From contig NZ_JAAGRN010000002.1 of the NCBI RefSeq assembly GCF_010499255.1, positions 310,001-374,000 of the forward strand: DNA of 64,000 bases. The letters run 5' to 3'. The position numbers were made by a program, and so were the translations under genes. Below are positions 32,260 to 41,837 of the stretch, one piece after another. Within the stretch, counting starts at the first letter, position 1, and each line of letters starts with the position of its first letter. This DNA is from Sheuella amnicola (GTDB lineage: Bacteria; Pseudomonadota; Gammaproteobacteria; Burkholderiales; Burkholderiaceae_B). A model generated the notes under the pieces. It did no database searches and was not told where the DNA came from. It saw only the letters and a list, made by a program, of their open reading frames with translations.

Positions 32260-32428
32260 CAAGGCGGTTGTAGTTGTGTACAACTTGTGAAGAGTTGTTC
32301 AACAAGTTCGATATTTTTAAAGCCATAAAAACTTATTCAAGTTCATCCCCAATTGCGCACACAAGTTATACACTACAAAAAAAACGCGTAACTATATGAT
32401 TTATATAGTATTTATATAGATGTTCCAC

Positions 32429-32437
32429 TTATCCACA
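32429..32437 (+). promoter_or_regulatory. DnaA box
   Basis: Perfect TTATCCACA beside the AT-rich direct repeats; a weaker TTATCCATT follows at 32445. Confidence 0.75.
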
Positions 32438-32636
32438 AAGCATCTTATCCATTAGTTTTTATATATATAAAAGATAAATAACTAAATACAACTGACCTCA
32501 TTCAACAAAATTTTAAGATCAAACAAACTCTGTTTTTTTCATAACGACGTGTGTTTAAATTGATTTTCGGTATTCATCTTGAAAATAATTTCACAAAATT
32601 ACTGCGTTGTTTGATCTTGCGTAATGACATTAACTT

Positions 32637-33806
32637 TTAAACTTTCTTTAATTTTTCAATTGCATTTGCTAGGGTTTCTTCTTTCTTTGCAAAACAAAAT
32701 CGCACAAGATTGTGGTTTGAAGCCTCTGCGTTTGAATCTTTATAAAACGCAGAAACCGGTATCACGGTTACTCCGTATTCTTTTGTCAGCCAAATTGCAA
32801 AATCTGCCTCGGATATTTTCGCAATTTCACTGTAATCGGCTAACAAAAAAAATGTTCCCGGGCTGGGTAGTACCTTAAATCGAGTTTCTTGTAGCCCTGC
32901 TGTCAATTGGTCTCTTTTTTTCTGATAGAACGCCGGAAGATTCAAATAGGTAGATGCATCCTTTGTATATGCTGCAAGTGCATGTTGTAAATTGGACGGA
33001 ACAGTAAATACAACAAATTGATGTACTTTTCTTAATTCAGATGTCATTTCTTTTGGAGCACAAACATACCCAACTTTCCATCCTGTTGTGTGTGTTGTTT
33101 TTCCAAAAGATGAAACAACAAAAGTTCTTTCAACTAGTGAGGGCCTGGTAGCCAAACTTAGGTGCTTGACCCCATCGAAAATAATGTGCTCGTAGACTTC
33201 GTCAGACAATATCAAAATGTTTGTATTTTGAACAATTTTTTCAAGTTCATCTAAATCATGCTCATGAATAACTGCACCAGTAGGATTGTGTGGAAAGTTC
33301 ACAATCAACATTTTAGTTTTCGAAGTGATGTTTGCTCTGACGCGATCCCAGTCAACTTGAAAGGTTTTTCGTAGCTCTGTAGGAGGATCCATTGGTACGG
33401 AAACAGTTGAAGCACCTGAAAGTTTAATTGCCGGTAAATAACAATCGTATGATGGCTCAAGAACAATGACCTCATCCCCTGTTCCTACGGAAGCTAGCAT
33501 AATTGACATGATCGCTTCTGTTGCACCAGAGGTTATCGTAATCTCAGTATCGATATCATATTGATGGCCATAAATAGTTTTAACTTTTTCACTAATAACT
33601 TCACGTAAACCTTGTACACCCGTCATGAAGGGATATTGATTAAAACCATCGGCCATTGCTTTAGTGACTAAAGCTTGCAATCGCTCATCAGTGTTGAAAT
33701 CAGGAAATCCCTGTCCAAGATTGATTGCCTTGTAATCGACAGCCAACTTGCTCATTACGGTAAATATGTTTGTTCCTATCTCAGGAAGTTTCGAATTAAT
33801 TTTCAT
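32637..33806 (-). CDS. Class I/II aminotransferase (methionine aminotransferase YbdL-like)
   Basis: A 389-residue fold type I PLP aminotransferase. N174 in NFPHNPTG and D202 in SDEVYEH bind the cofactor, and K236 in SSFGKTTHTTGWK is the Schiff-base lysine. The GQGFPDF start and the overall pattern match YbdL/kynurenine-type enzymes that transaminate methionine, aromatic or glutamine-like donors with 2-oxo acids. It sits alone, flanked by the candidate origin and the parS region. Its base composition is AT-rich like its neighbours. Confidence 0.88.
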   Translation of the reverse strand: MKINSKLPEIGTNIFTVMSKLAVDYKAINLGQGFPDFNTDERLQALVTKAMADGFNQYPFMTGVQGLREVISEKVKTIYGHQYDIDTEITITSGATEAIMSIMLASVGTGDEVIVLEPSYDCYLPAIKLSGASTVSVPMDPPTELRKTFQVDWDRVRANITSKTKMLIVNFPHNPTGAVIHEHDLDELEKIVQNTNILILSDEVYEHIIFDGVKHLSLATRPSLVERTFVVSSFGKTTHTTGWKVGYVCAPKEMTSELRKVHQFVVFTVPSNLQHALAAYTKDASTYLNLPAFYQKKRDQLTAGLQETRFKVLPSPGTFFLLADYSEIAKISEADFAIWLTKEYGVTVIPVSAFYKDSNAEASNHNLVRFCFAKKEETLANAIEKLKKV

Positions 33807-33873
33807 ATATAAACTTTTTAATATTTGAGATTTCCACAGCTTTTACACATGATATACAAAGTTATTAACTTAG

Positions 33874-33882
33874 TTATCCACA
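33874..33882 (+). promoter_or_regulatory. DnaA box upstream of mnmG
   Basis: Perfect TTATCCACA, 8 bp before the first parS site. With a weaker reverse match at 33922-33930, it makes the 33807-34022 gap a second possible part of the origin region. Confidence 0.7.
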
Positions 33883-33889
33883 ATTATTT

Positions 33890-33905
33890 TGTTTCACGTG
33901 GAACA
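33890..33905. promoter_or_regulatory. parS: parS centromere site 1
   Basis: TGTTTCACGTGGAACA fits the ParB-binding consensus tgttNCACGTGNaaca. It lies 2.7 kb upstream of parA. Confidence 0.92.
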
Positions 33906-33940
33906 AATGATTTTTAATTTAGATGGATAAAAACATCATA

Positions 33941-33956
33941 CGTTTCACGTGAAACA
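33941..33956. promoter_or_regulatory. parS: parS centromere site 2
   Basis: CGTTTCACGTGAAACA differs from the consensus only at the first base. The centres of the two sites are 51 bp apart, close to five helical turns. Confidence 0.92.
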
Positions 33957-34022
33957 TATAATGATAAAAAATATCCCGTTTATAATTCGCCTCCCTACTG
34001 TGGTGGACTAATTAGATTTTTC

Positions 34023-35972
34023 ATGAATCACCCTACTTTATTCGATGTAATTGTGATTGGTGGCGGTCATGCTGGGACAGAAGCAGCACTTGCTTCAGCT
34101 CGTAGTGGCGCAAAAACTTTGTTATTAACTCACAATATAGAAACTCTTGGGCAAATGTCCTGTAACCCATCAATTGGTGGGATTGGAAAAGGACATCTTG
34201 TAAAAGAAGTGGATGCACTTGGTGGAGCAATGGCCATTGCTACTGACGAGGCTGGAATTCAATTTAGAACATTAAATAGTTCTAAAGGACCGGCAGTTCG
34301 AGCAACAAGAGCGCAAGCTGACCGTGTGTTATATCGAAAGGCAATTAGAACAAGACTGGAAAATCAAAAAAATCTTTTGATATTTCAACAAGCCGTAGAT
34401 GATTTGATTTTAGAAGGCGATAAGGTTGTAGGAGCGGTTACACAAATTGGTTTGAAATTTAATGCAAAATCAGTTGTATTAACAGCAGGCACCTTTTTAA
34501 ATGGTTTAGTTCACATAGGATTACAAAACTATACAGCCGGACGGGCTGGGGATCCACCTGCCACAACGCTTGGCAATAGATTGCGTGAAATGAAACTACC
34601 TCAAGGGAGACTAAAAACAGGAACTCCCCCACGTATTGATGGCAGAAGCATTAATTATTCTGTTTTAGAAGAGCAGCCTGGGGATTTGGATCCCATACCA
34701 GTTTTTTCATATCTTGGATCAGTCGATATGCATCCAAGACAAGTGCCTTGCTGGATTACTCATACCAATACAAGAACTCATGACATTATTCGAGCTGGTT
34801 TGGACAGATCACCAATGTATAGCGGTGTTATTGAAGGTATTGGCCCAAGATATTGCCCTTCAATAGAAGATAAAGTACATCGCTTTGCAGGAAAGGATTC
34901 ACATCAGGTATTTCTTGAGCCGGAAGGGTTGGATACTCATGAAATATATCCTAATGGTGTTTCTACAAGCCTACCTTATGACGTTCAGTTAGAGCTAATT
35001 CATTCATTACCAGGATTGGAAAATGCACATATTGTCAGACCTGGTTATGCGATTGAATATGATTATTTTGACCCAAGAGAATTAAAGGCATCTCTCGAAA
35101 CAAAAGGATTAAAAGGATTATTTTTTGCCGGTCAAATAAATGGAACAACAGGCTATGAAGAAGCTGCAGCTCAGGGGTTAATGGCAGGCATAAATGCAGC
35201 TAGATATTCGAGAGAAGAAGATGCATTCGTTTTGAGGCGAGATCAAGCTTACTTGGGGGTGTTGGTTGATGATCTCGTCACAAAGGGTGTCACCGAACCC
35301 TATCGTATGTTTACATCTCGTGCCGAATATCGTTTGAGTTTAAGAGAAGATAATGCAGATTGGCGACTAACGGAAATTGGTCGCAAACTAGGCCTTGTCG
35401 ACGATTTCAGATGGGATGCATTTAATCGTAAAAGAGATATTGTTGAAAAAGAAATTTCGCGTCTTCAATCTACTTGGGTTAATCCACGAATGCTGGCGGC
35501 CGAACAAATGATCGCGGTTCTTGGTAAAGAAATTGAAAGAGAATATCTTTTAGCAGATTTGTTAAGACGTCCAAATGTGACATATCAATCTTTGATGGCG
35601 ATGCAATATGAAGAAGGTATAGCAATGGATCGTGGTTTACCACCAGGTGAAAATGCGGACCAGGTTGAAGTACAAGTCAAATATGAAGGCTATATTGCAA
35701 GACAAAGAGATGAAGTCATCAAACAGCAGACTTATGAGCAACAGATAATTCCATCGGAAATCCACTTTGATCAAGTCACAAGTTTATCGTTTGAGGTTAG
35801 ACAAAAACTAAAACAACATCGACCCGAAACTGTTGGTCAGGCATCTAGAATTTCAGGAGTAACACCAGCCGCAATATCTTTGTTGTTAATTCATTTAAAA
35901 CGACATTATTACGGTGATAATAAAAATAATGATAAAAATAAAAAAAATGATATTGAGAAGATATCATTATGA
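34023..35972 (+). CDS. mnmG: tRNA uridine-5-carboxymethylaminomethyl modification enzyme MnmG
   Basis: A 649-residue FAD protein that partners MnmE in modifying tRNA wobble uridines. The dinucleotide-binding motif is [10 protein letters not shown] near residue 13, and the SCNPSIGG segment holds the catalytic Cys. The C-terminal 20 residues are an unusual Asn/Lys/Asp-rich tail beyond the normal end. A perfect TATAAT at 33981-33986 is a likely -10 element, placing the promoter directly beside the parS sites. The stop overlaps the rsmG start (ATGA). Confidence 0.98.
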   Translation: MNHPTLFDVIVIGGGHAGTEAALASARSGAKTLLLTHNIETLGQMSCNPSIGGIGKGHLVKEVDALGGAMAIATDEAGIQFRTLNSSKGPAVRATRAQADRVLYRKAIRTRLENQKNLLIFQQAVDDLILEGDKVVGAVTQIGLKFNAKSVVLTAGTFLNGLVHIGLQNYTAGRAGDPPATTLGNRLREMKLPQGRLKTGTPPRIDGRSINYSVLEEQPGDLDPIPVFSYLGSVDMHPRQVPCWITHTNTRTHDIIRAGLDRSPMYSGVIEGIGPRYCPSIEDKVHRFAGKDSHQVFLEPEGLDTHEIYPNGVSTSLPYDVQLELIHSLPGLENAHIVRPGYAIEYDYFDPRELKASLETKGLKGLFFAGQINGTTGYEEAAAQGLMAGINAARYSREEDAFVLRRDQAYLGVLVDDLVTKGVTEPYRMFTSRAEYRLSLREDNADWRLTEIGRKLGLVDDFRWDAFNRKRDIVEKEISRLQSTWVNPRMLAAEQMIAVLGKEIEREYLLADLLRRPNVTYQSLMAMQYEEGIAMDRGLPPGENADQVEVQVKYEGYIARQRDEVIKQQTYEQQIIPSEIHFDQVTSLSFEVRQKLKQHRPETVGQASRISGVTPAAISLLLIHLKRHYYGDNKNNDKNKKNDIEKISL

Positions 35973-36655
35973 ATTTTTCTAAAGAAGAGAAAGAAGAATT
36001 TGCAAAAAGACTAAGCATTGCTTGCAATCAATTGGCAATAAATCTATCGATTGAGCAAAAGACACGGTTGCTTGAATATCTGGAAAACCTTTTAAAGTGG
36101 AATAAAACCTACAACCTCACCGCAATAAGAAATCCCGAGCAAGGATTGATTCAACATATTTTTGATAGCCTTTCAATCATCCCGTCTTTAAAACTGTATT
36201 TCGATAAACATTTAATCACGACACCAGAGATATTAGACGTTGGTTCAGGCGCAGGGTTACCAGGGGCCGTCCTTGCAATCGCATGCCAGCAAACAAAAGT
36301 TACATGTATAGACACAGTAGAAAAAAAGACAAGTTTCATCAAACAAGTAGCGTCGGTATTGAAAATAGCGAATTTGAAAGCGATACACTCGCGAATAGAA
36401 AACTTGGATTCAATAGAAGCAGACCTTGTGATATCCCGAGCATTTGCCTCACTCGAAGATTTTGCAAAACTTGCCGGCAAACATGTTTCAGAAAAAGGAA
36501 TCCTAGTCGGAATGAAAGGAAAGACCCCAAAAGAAGAAATCGATAAACTCGTAAATAAAGGGGAATGGATAATCGAAAAAATAGAACCATTGCAAGTTCC
36601 GGAGCTACAAGCCGAACGTTGTTTGGTTTGGATGCGAAGAAAGGAAAACGAATGA
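35969..36655 (+). CDS. rsmG: 16S rRNA (guanine-527-N7)-methyltransferase
   Basis: A 228-residue SAM-dependent methyltransferase (GidB). The SAM-binding loop is [11 protein letters not shown], and the family N-terminal motif [13 protein letters not shown] is present. It methylates G527 of 16S rRNA; loss in other bacteria gives low-level streptomycin resistance. It overlaps mnmG and parA by 4 bp each. Confidence 0.97.
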   Translation: MNFSKEEKEEFAKRLSIACNQLAINLSIEQKTRLLEYLENLLKWNKTYNLTAIRNPEQGLIQHIFDSLSIIPSLKLYFDKHLITTPEILDVGSGAGLPGAVLAIACQQTKVTCIDTVEKKTSFIKQVASVLKIANLKAIHSRIENLDSIEADLVISRAFASLEDFAKLAGKHVSEKGILVGMKGKTPKEEIDKLVNKGEWIIEKIEPLQVPELQAERCLVWMRRKENE

Positions 36656-37455
36656 ACACAGCCAATACGGCAAAACTGACAGCCCGAGTGTTTTGTATAG
36701 CAAATCAGAAAGGTGGCGTAGGAAAGACAACTACAGCAATAAATTTATCAGCAGGTTTAGCTAAACATGGTCAAAGAGTATTGCTAATCGATCTTGATCC
36801 GCAAGGCAATGCAACCATGGGTAGCGGCATAGATAAAAGTACGCTTGAACATAATCTTTATGATGTTCTGATTGGACAAGCAAATATTGAACAAGCACGA
36901 GTCCATTCGGAAAATGGGGGATACGATGTGCTTCCTGCAAATAGAGAATTGTCAGGAGCGGAAATCGATCTGGTTGGAATGGAGGAAAGGGAATCGCAAC
37001 TTAAACAAGCGATAAAGCTTGTAGAAGATAAATATGATTTCGTATTAATAGATTGCCCGCCAACACTATCATTACTTACGTTAAATGGATTAGCAGCAGC
37101 ACATGGGGTCATTATTCCGATGCAGTGTGAGTATTTCGCATTGGAAGGATTATCAGACCTTGTCAATACGATTAAAAGAGTGCACAGGAATATCAATCCT
37201 GAATTAAGTTTGATAGGGCTATTACGAGTAATGTTTGATCCACGAGTGACATTGCAGCAACAAGTATCAGCACAATTGGAAGCACATTTTGGAGATAAGG
37301 TATTCAAAACCGTAGTTCCCAGAAATGTCAGATTGGCAGAGGCCCCAAGCCATGGATTACCGGGCGTAACTTATGATCCGTCATCGCGCGGAGCACAAGC
37401 GTATATCGCATTCGGAAAAGAAGTTATTGAGCGCGTACGCTCTACATCGATGTAA
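36652..37455 (+). CDS. parA: Chromosome partitioning ATPase ParA
   Basis: A 267-residue Soj/ParA ATPase with the deviant Walker A KGGVGKTTT near residue 20 and the Walker B-type IDCPPTLS. It forms a nucleoid-bound gradient that moves ParB-parS complexes. The ATG at 36652 overlaps the rsmG stop (ATGA). The frame is open back to 36565 inside rsmG, but those residues are not ParA-like. parB follows after 14 bp. Confidence 0.97.
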   Translation: MNTANTAKLTARVFCIANQKGGVGKTTTAINLSAGLAKHGQRVLLIDLDPQGNATMGSGIDKSTLEHNLYDVLIGQANIEQARVHSENGGYDVLPANRELSGAEIDLVGMEERESQLKQAIKLVEDKYDFVLIDCPPTLSLLTLNGLAAAHGVIIPMQCEYFALEGLSDLVNTIKRVHRNINPELSLIGLLRVMFDPRVTLQQQVSAQLEAHFGDKVFKTVVPRNVRLAEAPSHGLPGVTYDPSSRGAQAYIAFGKEVIERVRSTSM

Positions 37456-37469
37456 AGATCAGGAAAAAA

Positions 37470-38384
37470 ATGGTAACGAAAAAACCTAAAGGTTTAGGAA
37501 GAGGTCTGGAAGCATTGCTTGGTGCGGACTCCCAGGTGATAGGAAAACTCGGAGAAAAAGAAATTGATACGCAAATGCCAAGCGTATTGCCGGTATCCAA
37601 GATGCAAGCCGGAAAATATCAGCCACGCACAAGAATGGATGAAGGTGCATTAGCGGAATTAGCAGAATCGATTAAAAGCCAGGGAATCATGCAGCCTATC
37701 CTGGTTCGCCCAATTGATAAAGCCAAAGGACTGTATGAAATCATCGCCGGGGAACGCAGATTTCGTGCTGCACAGTTAGCCGGACTTACAGAAGTCCCGG
37801 TTCTGGTAAAAGAAGTCGCGGATGAAAATGCCGCGGCGATGGCTTTGATTGAAAACATTCAAAGAGAAGATTTAAATCCACTGGAAGAAGCGCATGGCGT
37901 GAGAAGATTGCTCGACGAATTCAATCTGACGCACGAGCAAGCCGCAACCGCGATCGGAAGATCAAGGTCGGCGACAAGCAATTTATTAAGACTATTGAAT
38001 CTGGCAGCGCCTGTTCAAACCATGTTGCTTGCAGGTGATATCGACATGGGACATGCCCGAGCACTGCTAGGGGTAGATGCCGCAACGCAAATTCAAATGG
38101 CTAATTTAATTATCGCAAAAAGGCTCTCCGTACGCGAAACAGAAAAAATGGTTTCACGCGCAGAAAAGGAAAGCGTATCGGAAAGCGGAAATACATCCAA
38201 AACAAAATCGTCAGCCAACAGAGATGTGACGAGAATGGAAGAGGCTCTTTCAGATCAATTAGGCACCAAGGTGGCACTTAAAGTTGGTGCAAAAGATAAA
38301 GGTCAATTACTAATCGACTTCCATGGATGGGAACATTTTTCGTCATTGCTTGAAAAAATGAAGTTGCAATCCCCGCAGGATTAA
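37470..38384 (+). CDS. parB: Chromosome partitioning protein ParB
   Basis: A 304-residue ParB/Spo0J CTP-dependent clamp. The N-terminal KPKGLGRGLEALLG is the ParA-stimulating region. The CTP-binding boxes include ENIQREDLNPLEEA and GERRFRAA, followed by a helix-turn-helix (QAATAIGRSRSATSN) and a C-terminal dimerisation domain. It would load at the two parS sites near mnmG. Confidence 0.97.
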   Translation: MVTKKPKGLGRGLEALLGADSQVIGKLGEKEIDTQMPSVLPVSKMQAGKYQPRTRMDEGALAELAESIKSQGIMQPILVRPIDKAKGLYEIIAGERRFRAAQLAGLTEVPVLVKEVADENAAAMALIENIQREDLNPLEEAHGVRRLLDEFNLTHEQAATAIGRSRSATSNLLRLLNLAAPVQTMLLAGDIDMGHARALLGVDAATQIQMANLIIAKRLSVRETEKMVSRAEKESVSESGNTSKTKSSANRDVTRMEEALSDQLGTKVALKVGAKDKGQLLIDFHGWEHFSSLLEKMKLQSPQD

Positions 38385-38407
38385 TCAAATATGCTTACGA
38401 GGAAGAT

Positions 38408-38998
38408 ATGACTACTAGCGCACATCCACATCAAAAAGAAATCCAGGCTCATTTAGGCAACATGAAAAAAATCGCGCAACGAGGCGAATTGACGAGAGCC
38501 GCGTTGGACGAGATCAAAGAAGAAGTCAGAGCGCTAGCATCGCATAAGGATTGGTGGTCAGAAGATCGGTATGCCGCACCTGAGGAGGGAGAAAATCAAG
38601 CACGCTATTTAATTAGCGAAGAACCTGATAAATCGTATGCCTTGTATCTGAATGTCATGCGACCGGGAAAAAAAATTGTCCCCCATAATCATACGACATG
38701 GGCATGTATTGCCGCAGTGGAAGGTATAGAACACAACTATTTGTATGAACGCCTGGATGATGGATCACAACCGGGCGTAGGTAAACTTAAACAGGTTGAA
38801 ACGATCATTGTTGATCCAGGCAATGTGATCGCGCTAATGCCGGACGATATCCATGCTGTTCAGATACAAGGCAATGAAGTCATTAGACATTTGCATATGT
38901 ACGGCCGCGCACTTGAAACCTTGGATAAAAGATTAGGTTTCGATCTTGAAAATGAAACATGCGCCATCATGCCAATTGGTGTTCAAACCCGCCGTTGA
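38408..38998 (+). CDS. Thiol dioxygenase-like cupin (cysteine / 3-mercaptopropionate dioxygenase family)
   Basis: A 196-residue cupin of the cysteine dioxygenase superfamily. The three-His iron site is H93 and H95 in PHNHTTW and H149 in DDIHAV. The second-sphere S-x-H-x-Y motif of characterised thiol dioxygenases reads H161-L-H163-M-Y165, so Ser is replaced by His while His and Tyr remain. Such enzymes add O2 to a thiol to give a sulfinate. It lies 23 bp after parB and 3 bp before a cystathionine beta-lyase gene, implying an operon for organosulfur breakdown. The exact thiol is not known. Confidence 0.82.
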   Translation: MTTSAHPHQKEIQAHLGNMKKIAQRGELTRAALDEIKEEVRALASHKDWWSEDRYAAPEEGENQARYLISEEPDKSYALYLNVMRPGKKIVPHNHTTWACIAAVEGIEHNYLYERLDDGSQPGVGKLKQVETIIVDPGNVIALMPDDIHAVQIQGNEVIRHLHMYGRALETLDKRLGFDLENETCAIMPIGVQTRR

Positions 38999-39001
38999 TC
39001 C

Positions 39002-40168
39002 ATGAAGGATTCAGACAAAAAAACGCGCCTCATGCGCTCAGGCAGATCGCATGAGGGTTGGGTCAATGTTCCACCCACACGCGCTAGTACATATGTTTTC
39101 CCGACAGTAGAAGCCTGGAGAGATACAAGAGCAAAAAGAGAAACAGAGCGGCTACGATCCTACGGTGCTCGAGGGACCGACTCGACGCATGCACTTGAAG
39201 ATATTCTCATTGAACTTGAAGGTGGGTTTCGAGCCGCGCTCTTCCCAACAGGACAGGCTGCAATAGCCGTCACCCTGCTCGGATTTTTATCGCCAGGCGA
39301 TCATCTTTTAATGACAGACGCGGCATATGAGCCGGTAAGAAGATTTTGCTCTGAACAGTTGAAACGACTTGGCATTGAAGTGACGTATTATTTGCCTGAT
39401 GGGTCGGATCTTAAAAGCAAAATTCAGAAAAATACAAAAGTTATTTATGTTGAATGTCCTGGTTCATTGACTTATGACATGCTTGATTTGAAGGATGTCT
39501 CAACAATTGCCAGACAACACCACTGCGTTACGATTGCCGACAATACTTGGGGCTCCGGATGGTTATATCGACCACTGGAATTAGGCGCAGATGTATCAAT
39601 TATTGCCGCGACAAAATATTTAAGTGGCCACTCCGATGTCATGATGGGTGTTGCAGTTTCCAATAAAGAGGCGTGGCCTCTTCTTCAAAAAGCGGCAATC
39701 AATTTCGGACAAACCGTGGGTGCCGATGATGCATATTTAGTCTCAAGAGGAATCCGCACGTTACCCGTGCGAATGTTAACTCATGAAAAAAATGCGCTGA
39801 TCGTCGCGCAATGGCTTAAGAATCAAAAAGAAGTTAGTCATGTATTTTGCCCTGCACTGTCGACTGACGAGAATCATGAGATTTGGCAACGCGATTGCAA
39901 GGGTACAAATGGGCTGTTAACTGTAGAGTTTCACCCTGTTCATGCCATCAAGCAAATCGAACAAATGATCGATGCACTGACTCTTTTCGGTTTAGGAGCA
40001 TCATGGGGTGGATTCGAAAGTCTGGTGATACCCGCCAACATGAACGCAGCCAGAAGCTTGACGGATTGGACATCGCGCGGTCAGGTTGTCCGGTTTCATA
40101 TCGGTCTGGAAGATCCGGTCGATTTGATTAAAGACTTGGAGCAGGCATTCAAGCAGTTTCATCTTTAA
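39002..40168 (+). CDS. Cystathionine beta-lyase-like PLP enzyme, copy 2
   Basis: A 388-residue Cys/Met-metabolism PLP enzyme, clearly a diverged paralogue of 7716-8903. The cofactor lysine is K205 in AATKYLSGHSD, the cofactor Asp is in ADNTWGSG, and WGGFES is kept. The segment around residues 54-64 differs from copy 1 (GARGTDSTHALE against GISGLDTHRALE), which may alter substrate choice. Lying between a thiol dioxygenase and a rhodanese, it is better read as a C-S lyase releasing a thiol or persulfide than as the methionine-synthesis enzyme; that is inference. Confidence 0.85.
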   Translation: MKDSDKKTRLMRSGRSHEGWVNVPPTRASTYVFPTVEAWRDTRAKRETERLRSYGARGTDSTHALEDILIELEGGFRAALFPTGQAAIAVTLLGFLSPGDHLLMTDAAYEPVRRFCSEQLKRLGIEVTYYLPDGSDLKSKIQKNTKVIYVECPGSLTYDMLDLKDVSTIARQHHCVTIADNTWGSGWLYRPLELGADVSIIAATKYLSGHSDVMMGVAVSNKEAWPLLQKAAINFGQTVGADDAYLVSRGIRTLPVRMLTHEKNALIVAQWLKNQKEVSHVFCPALSTDENHEIWQRDCKGTNGLLTVEFHPVHAIKQIEQMIDALTLFGLGASWGGFESLVIPANMNAARSLTDWTSRGQVVRFHIGLEDPVDLIKDLEQAFKQFHL

Positions 40169-40189
40169 ATTCCATATGTCAGGTAAGTC

Positions 40190-41779
40190 ATGCAAAAAAA
40201 TATGATCAAGAAAGTAATCCCGACCGAATTAAAAAAATGGTTGCATGATGGACAAGAAATCGCACTGTTGGATGTGCGCGAGCATGGACAATATGGCGAA
40301 GCGCATTTGTTTTATGTTGTATCCGCACCGTACAGCAAATTGGAGTTTGACGTTGCTCGACTGGCTCCACGCAAGAATGTGAGGATGGTTCTTGTCGATG
40401 AGGACGGCACTGATTTAGCGGAATTGGCCGCTCATCGTTTGCGGGCATGTGGATACGAGAATATTCATATTCTTGATGGTGGCGTACAAGGCTGGAAGCG
40501 GGCGGGATATGAACTGTTTGCCGGCGTGAATTTGCCAAGCAAAACGTTTGGTGAACTAGCCGAGCATGCATTCAATACCCCGCGCATTACCGCGCAAGAT
40601 TTAAATAAAAAGATCGAACAAGGCGAGGATATGATCATTCTGGATGGTCGACCGTTCACCGAATTCAAGAAAATGAGTATCCCAACGGCAACCTGCTGTC
40701 CAAACGGAGAACTACCGCTTCGCATAGACGACTTGATCAATAGCGAAAACACAACGATCGTGATCAACTGCGCAGGCAGAACTCGGAGCATTATCGGTGC
40801 ACAAACACTTATTAATCTAGGTATTAAAAATAAAGTTCTGGCACTCGAAAATGGCACGCAGGGCTGGTATCTTGCCGACTTAAAACTGGATCACGGAAAG
40901 TCGAAAAGACATTCGCTCGAATTGAATCTTGATCGCATAGCTGACCGACAGACTCGCGCGCTTGAGCTTGCGCGCAAACACAATATTCGATTCGTGGATC
41001 ACGATACGGTTTCGGCTTGGCTTAAGGATGAACACAGAACAACCTTCCTTTGTGACGTGCGTACGCCGGAGGAGTTTTCGAAAGGAAGTCTATCCGGTGC
41101 GCAAAACACACCGGGAGGTCAATTGGTCCAGGCGACCGATCAGTTCGTCGGCGTGAAAGGGGCAAGACTTGTATTGTTCGACAGTGAAGGCGTACGAGCA
41201 CCAGCAATGGCTTCCTGGCTGGAGATGATGGGATGGGATGTTGCAGTATTGAAGGATGCTTTCGGCGTACCAGACAAACTGATTGATACACATCGAAAAT
41301 ATAAAGGTGTTTCAGTCGAGAAAATCTCTTCCGAAAAAATGAAGTCATCAGTGAATCTTGGCGCACAACTGTTTGATCTCAGGCCAAGCATGAAATACCG
41401 TGAGGGTCATATTGATGGCGCGCGCTGGTCGATTCGGAATCGATTGATTGATGATATTGCCGACAATAAATCAACACCCATTATTTTGATTGTCGATGAC
41501 GAGGCAATTGCCCAAGCCGCCTGCTTGGATTTGCATGATCACGGGATGAGCGATATCACGATCAATATGGATACACCGGCGCAATGGATGGCTTCAGGAT
41601 TAAATGTGGTTGCCACACCCGAAAACCCTGCCAATCATGAGTGCGTAGATTATTTATTTTTTGTGCATGATCGGCATGATGGTAACAAAGCCGCAGCCAG
41701 GCAATATCTGGCTTGGGAAATGAATTTGCTTGCGCAGATCGATGAGCAAGAAAAAAATAGCTTTAGATTGCCCCACTAA
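40190..41779 (+). CDS. Four-domain rhodanese-like sulfurtransferase
   Basis: A 529-residue cytoplasmic protein readable as four tandem rhodanese folds: about residues 8-113, 132-235, 267-360 and 388-475. Each has the D-x-R entry (LLDVR, ILDGR, LCDVR, LFDLR), and the first two end in the usual GGVQGWK / NGTQGWY strand. Only domain 2 has a catalytic Cys, C194 in CAGRTRS; at the same place domains 1, 3 and 4 have Asp (D70, D331, D436). It probably accepts sulfane sulfur at one site, with the other domains serving structure or substrate handling. It follows the C-S lyase gene by 21 bp. Confidence 0.87.
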   Translation: MQKNMIKKVIPTELKKWLHDGQEIALLDVREHGQYGEAHLFYVVSAPYSKLEFDVARLAPRKNVRMVLVDEDGTDLAELAAHRLRACGYENIHILDGGVQGWKRAGYELFAGVNLPSKTFGELAEHAFNTPRITAQDLNKKIEQGEDMIILDGRPFTEFKKMSIPTATCCPNGELPLRIDDLINSENTTIVINCAGRTRSIIGAQTLINLGIKNKVLALENGTQGWYLADLKLDHGKSKRHSLELNLDRIADRQTRALELARKHNIRFVDHDTVSAWLKDEHRTTFLCDVRTPEEFSKGSLSGAQNTPGGQLVQATDQFVGVKGARLVLFDSEGVRAPAMASWLEMMGWDVAVLKDAFGVPDKLIDTHRKYKGVSVEKISSEKMKSSVNLGAQLFDLRPSMKYREGHIDGARWSIRNRLIDDIADNKSTPIILIVDDEAIAQAACLDLHDHGMSDITINMDTPAQWMASGLNVVATPENPANHECVDYLFFVHDRHDGNKAAARQYLAWEMNLLAQIDEQEKNSFRLPH

Positions 41780-41837
41780 AAAGACTCTTACATATTGAGC
41801 ATTCCCTTAACTGCAGCACGCTTTTGTGGAGAAAGCG

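Larger units (their letters stand above)
32172..32636. other. oriC: Candidate chromosomal replication origin (AT-rich, DnaA boxes)
   Basis: A 465-bp gene-free stretch between mnmE and a convergent aminotransferase gene. It holds two perfect DnaA boxes in opposite orientation (reverse at 32251-32259, forward at 32429-32437), near-matches at 32276-32284, 32366-32374 and 32445-32453, and a very AT-rich tract from about 32391 to 32490. That tract includes two direct copies of ATTTATATAG (32399-32408 and 32410-32419) that could act as the unwinding element. Rough C/G counts change sign between yidC (C-rich plus strand) and mnmG (G-rich), consistent with an origin here. parS sites lie 1.5 kb away. 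Confidence 0.5.
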
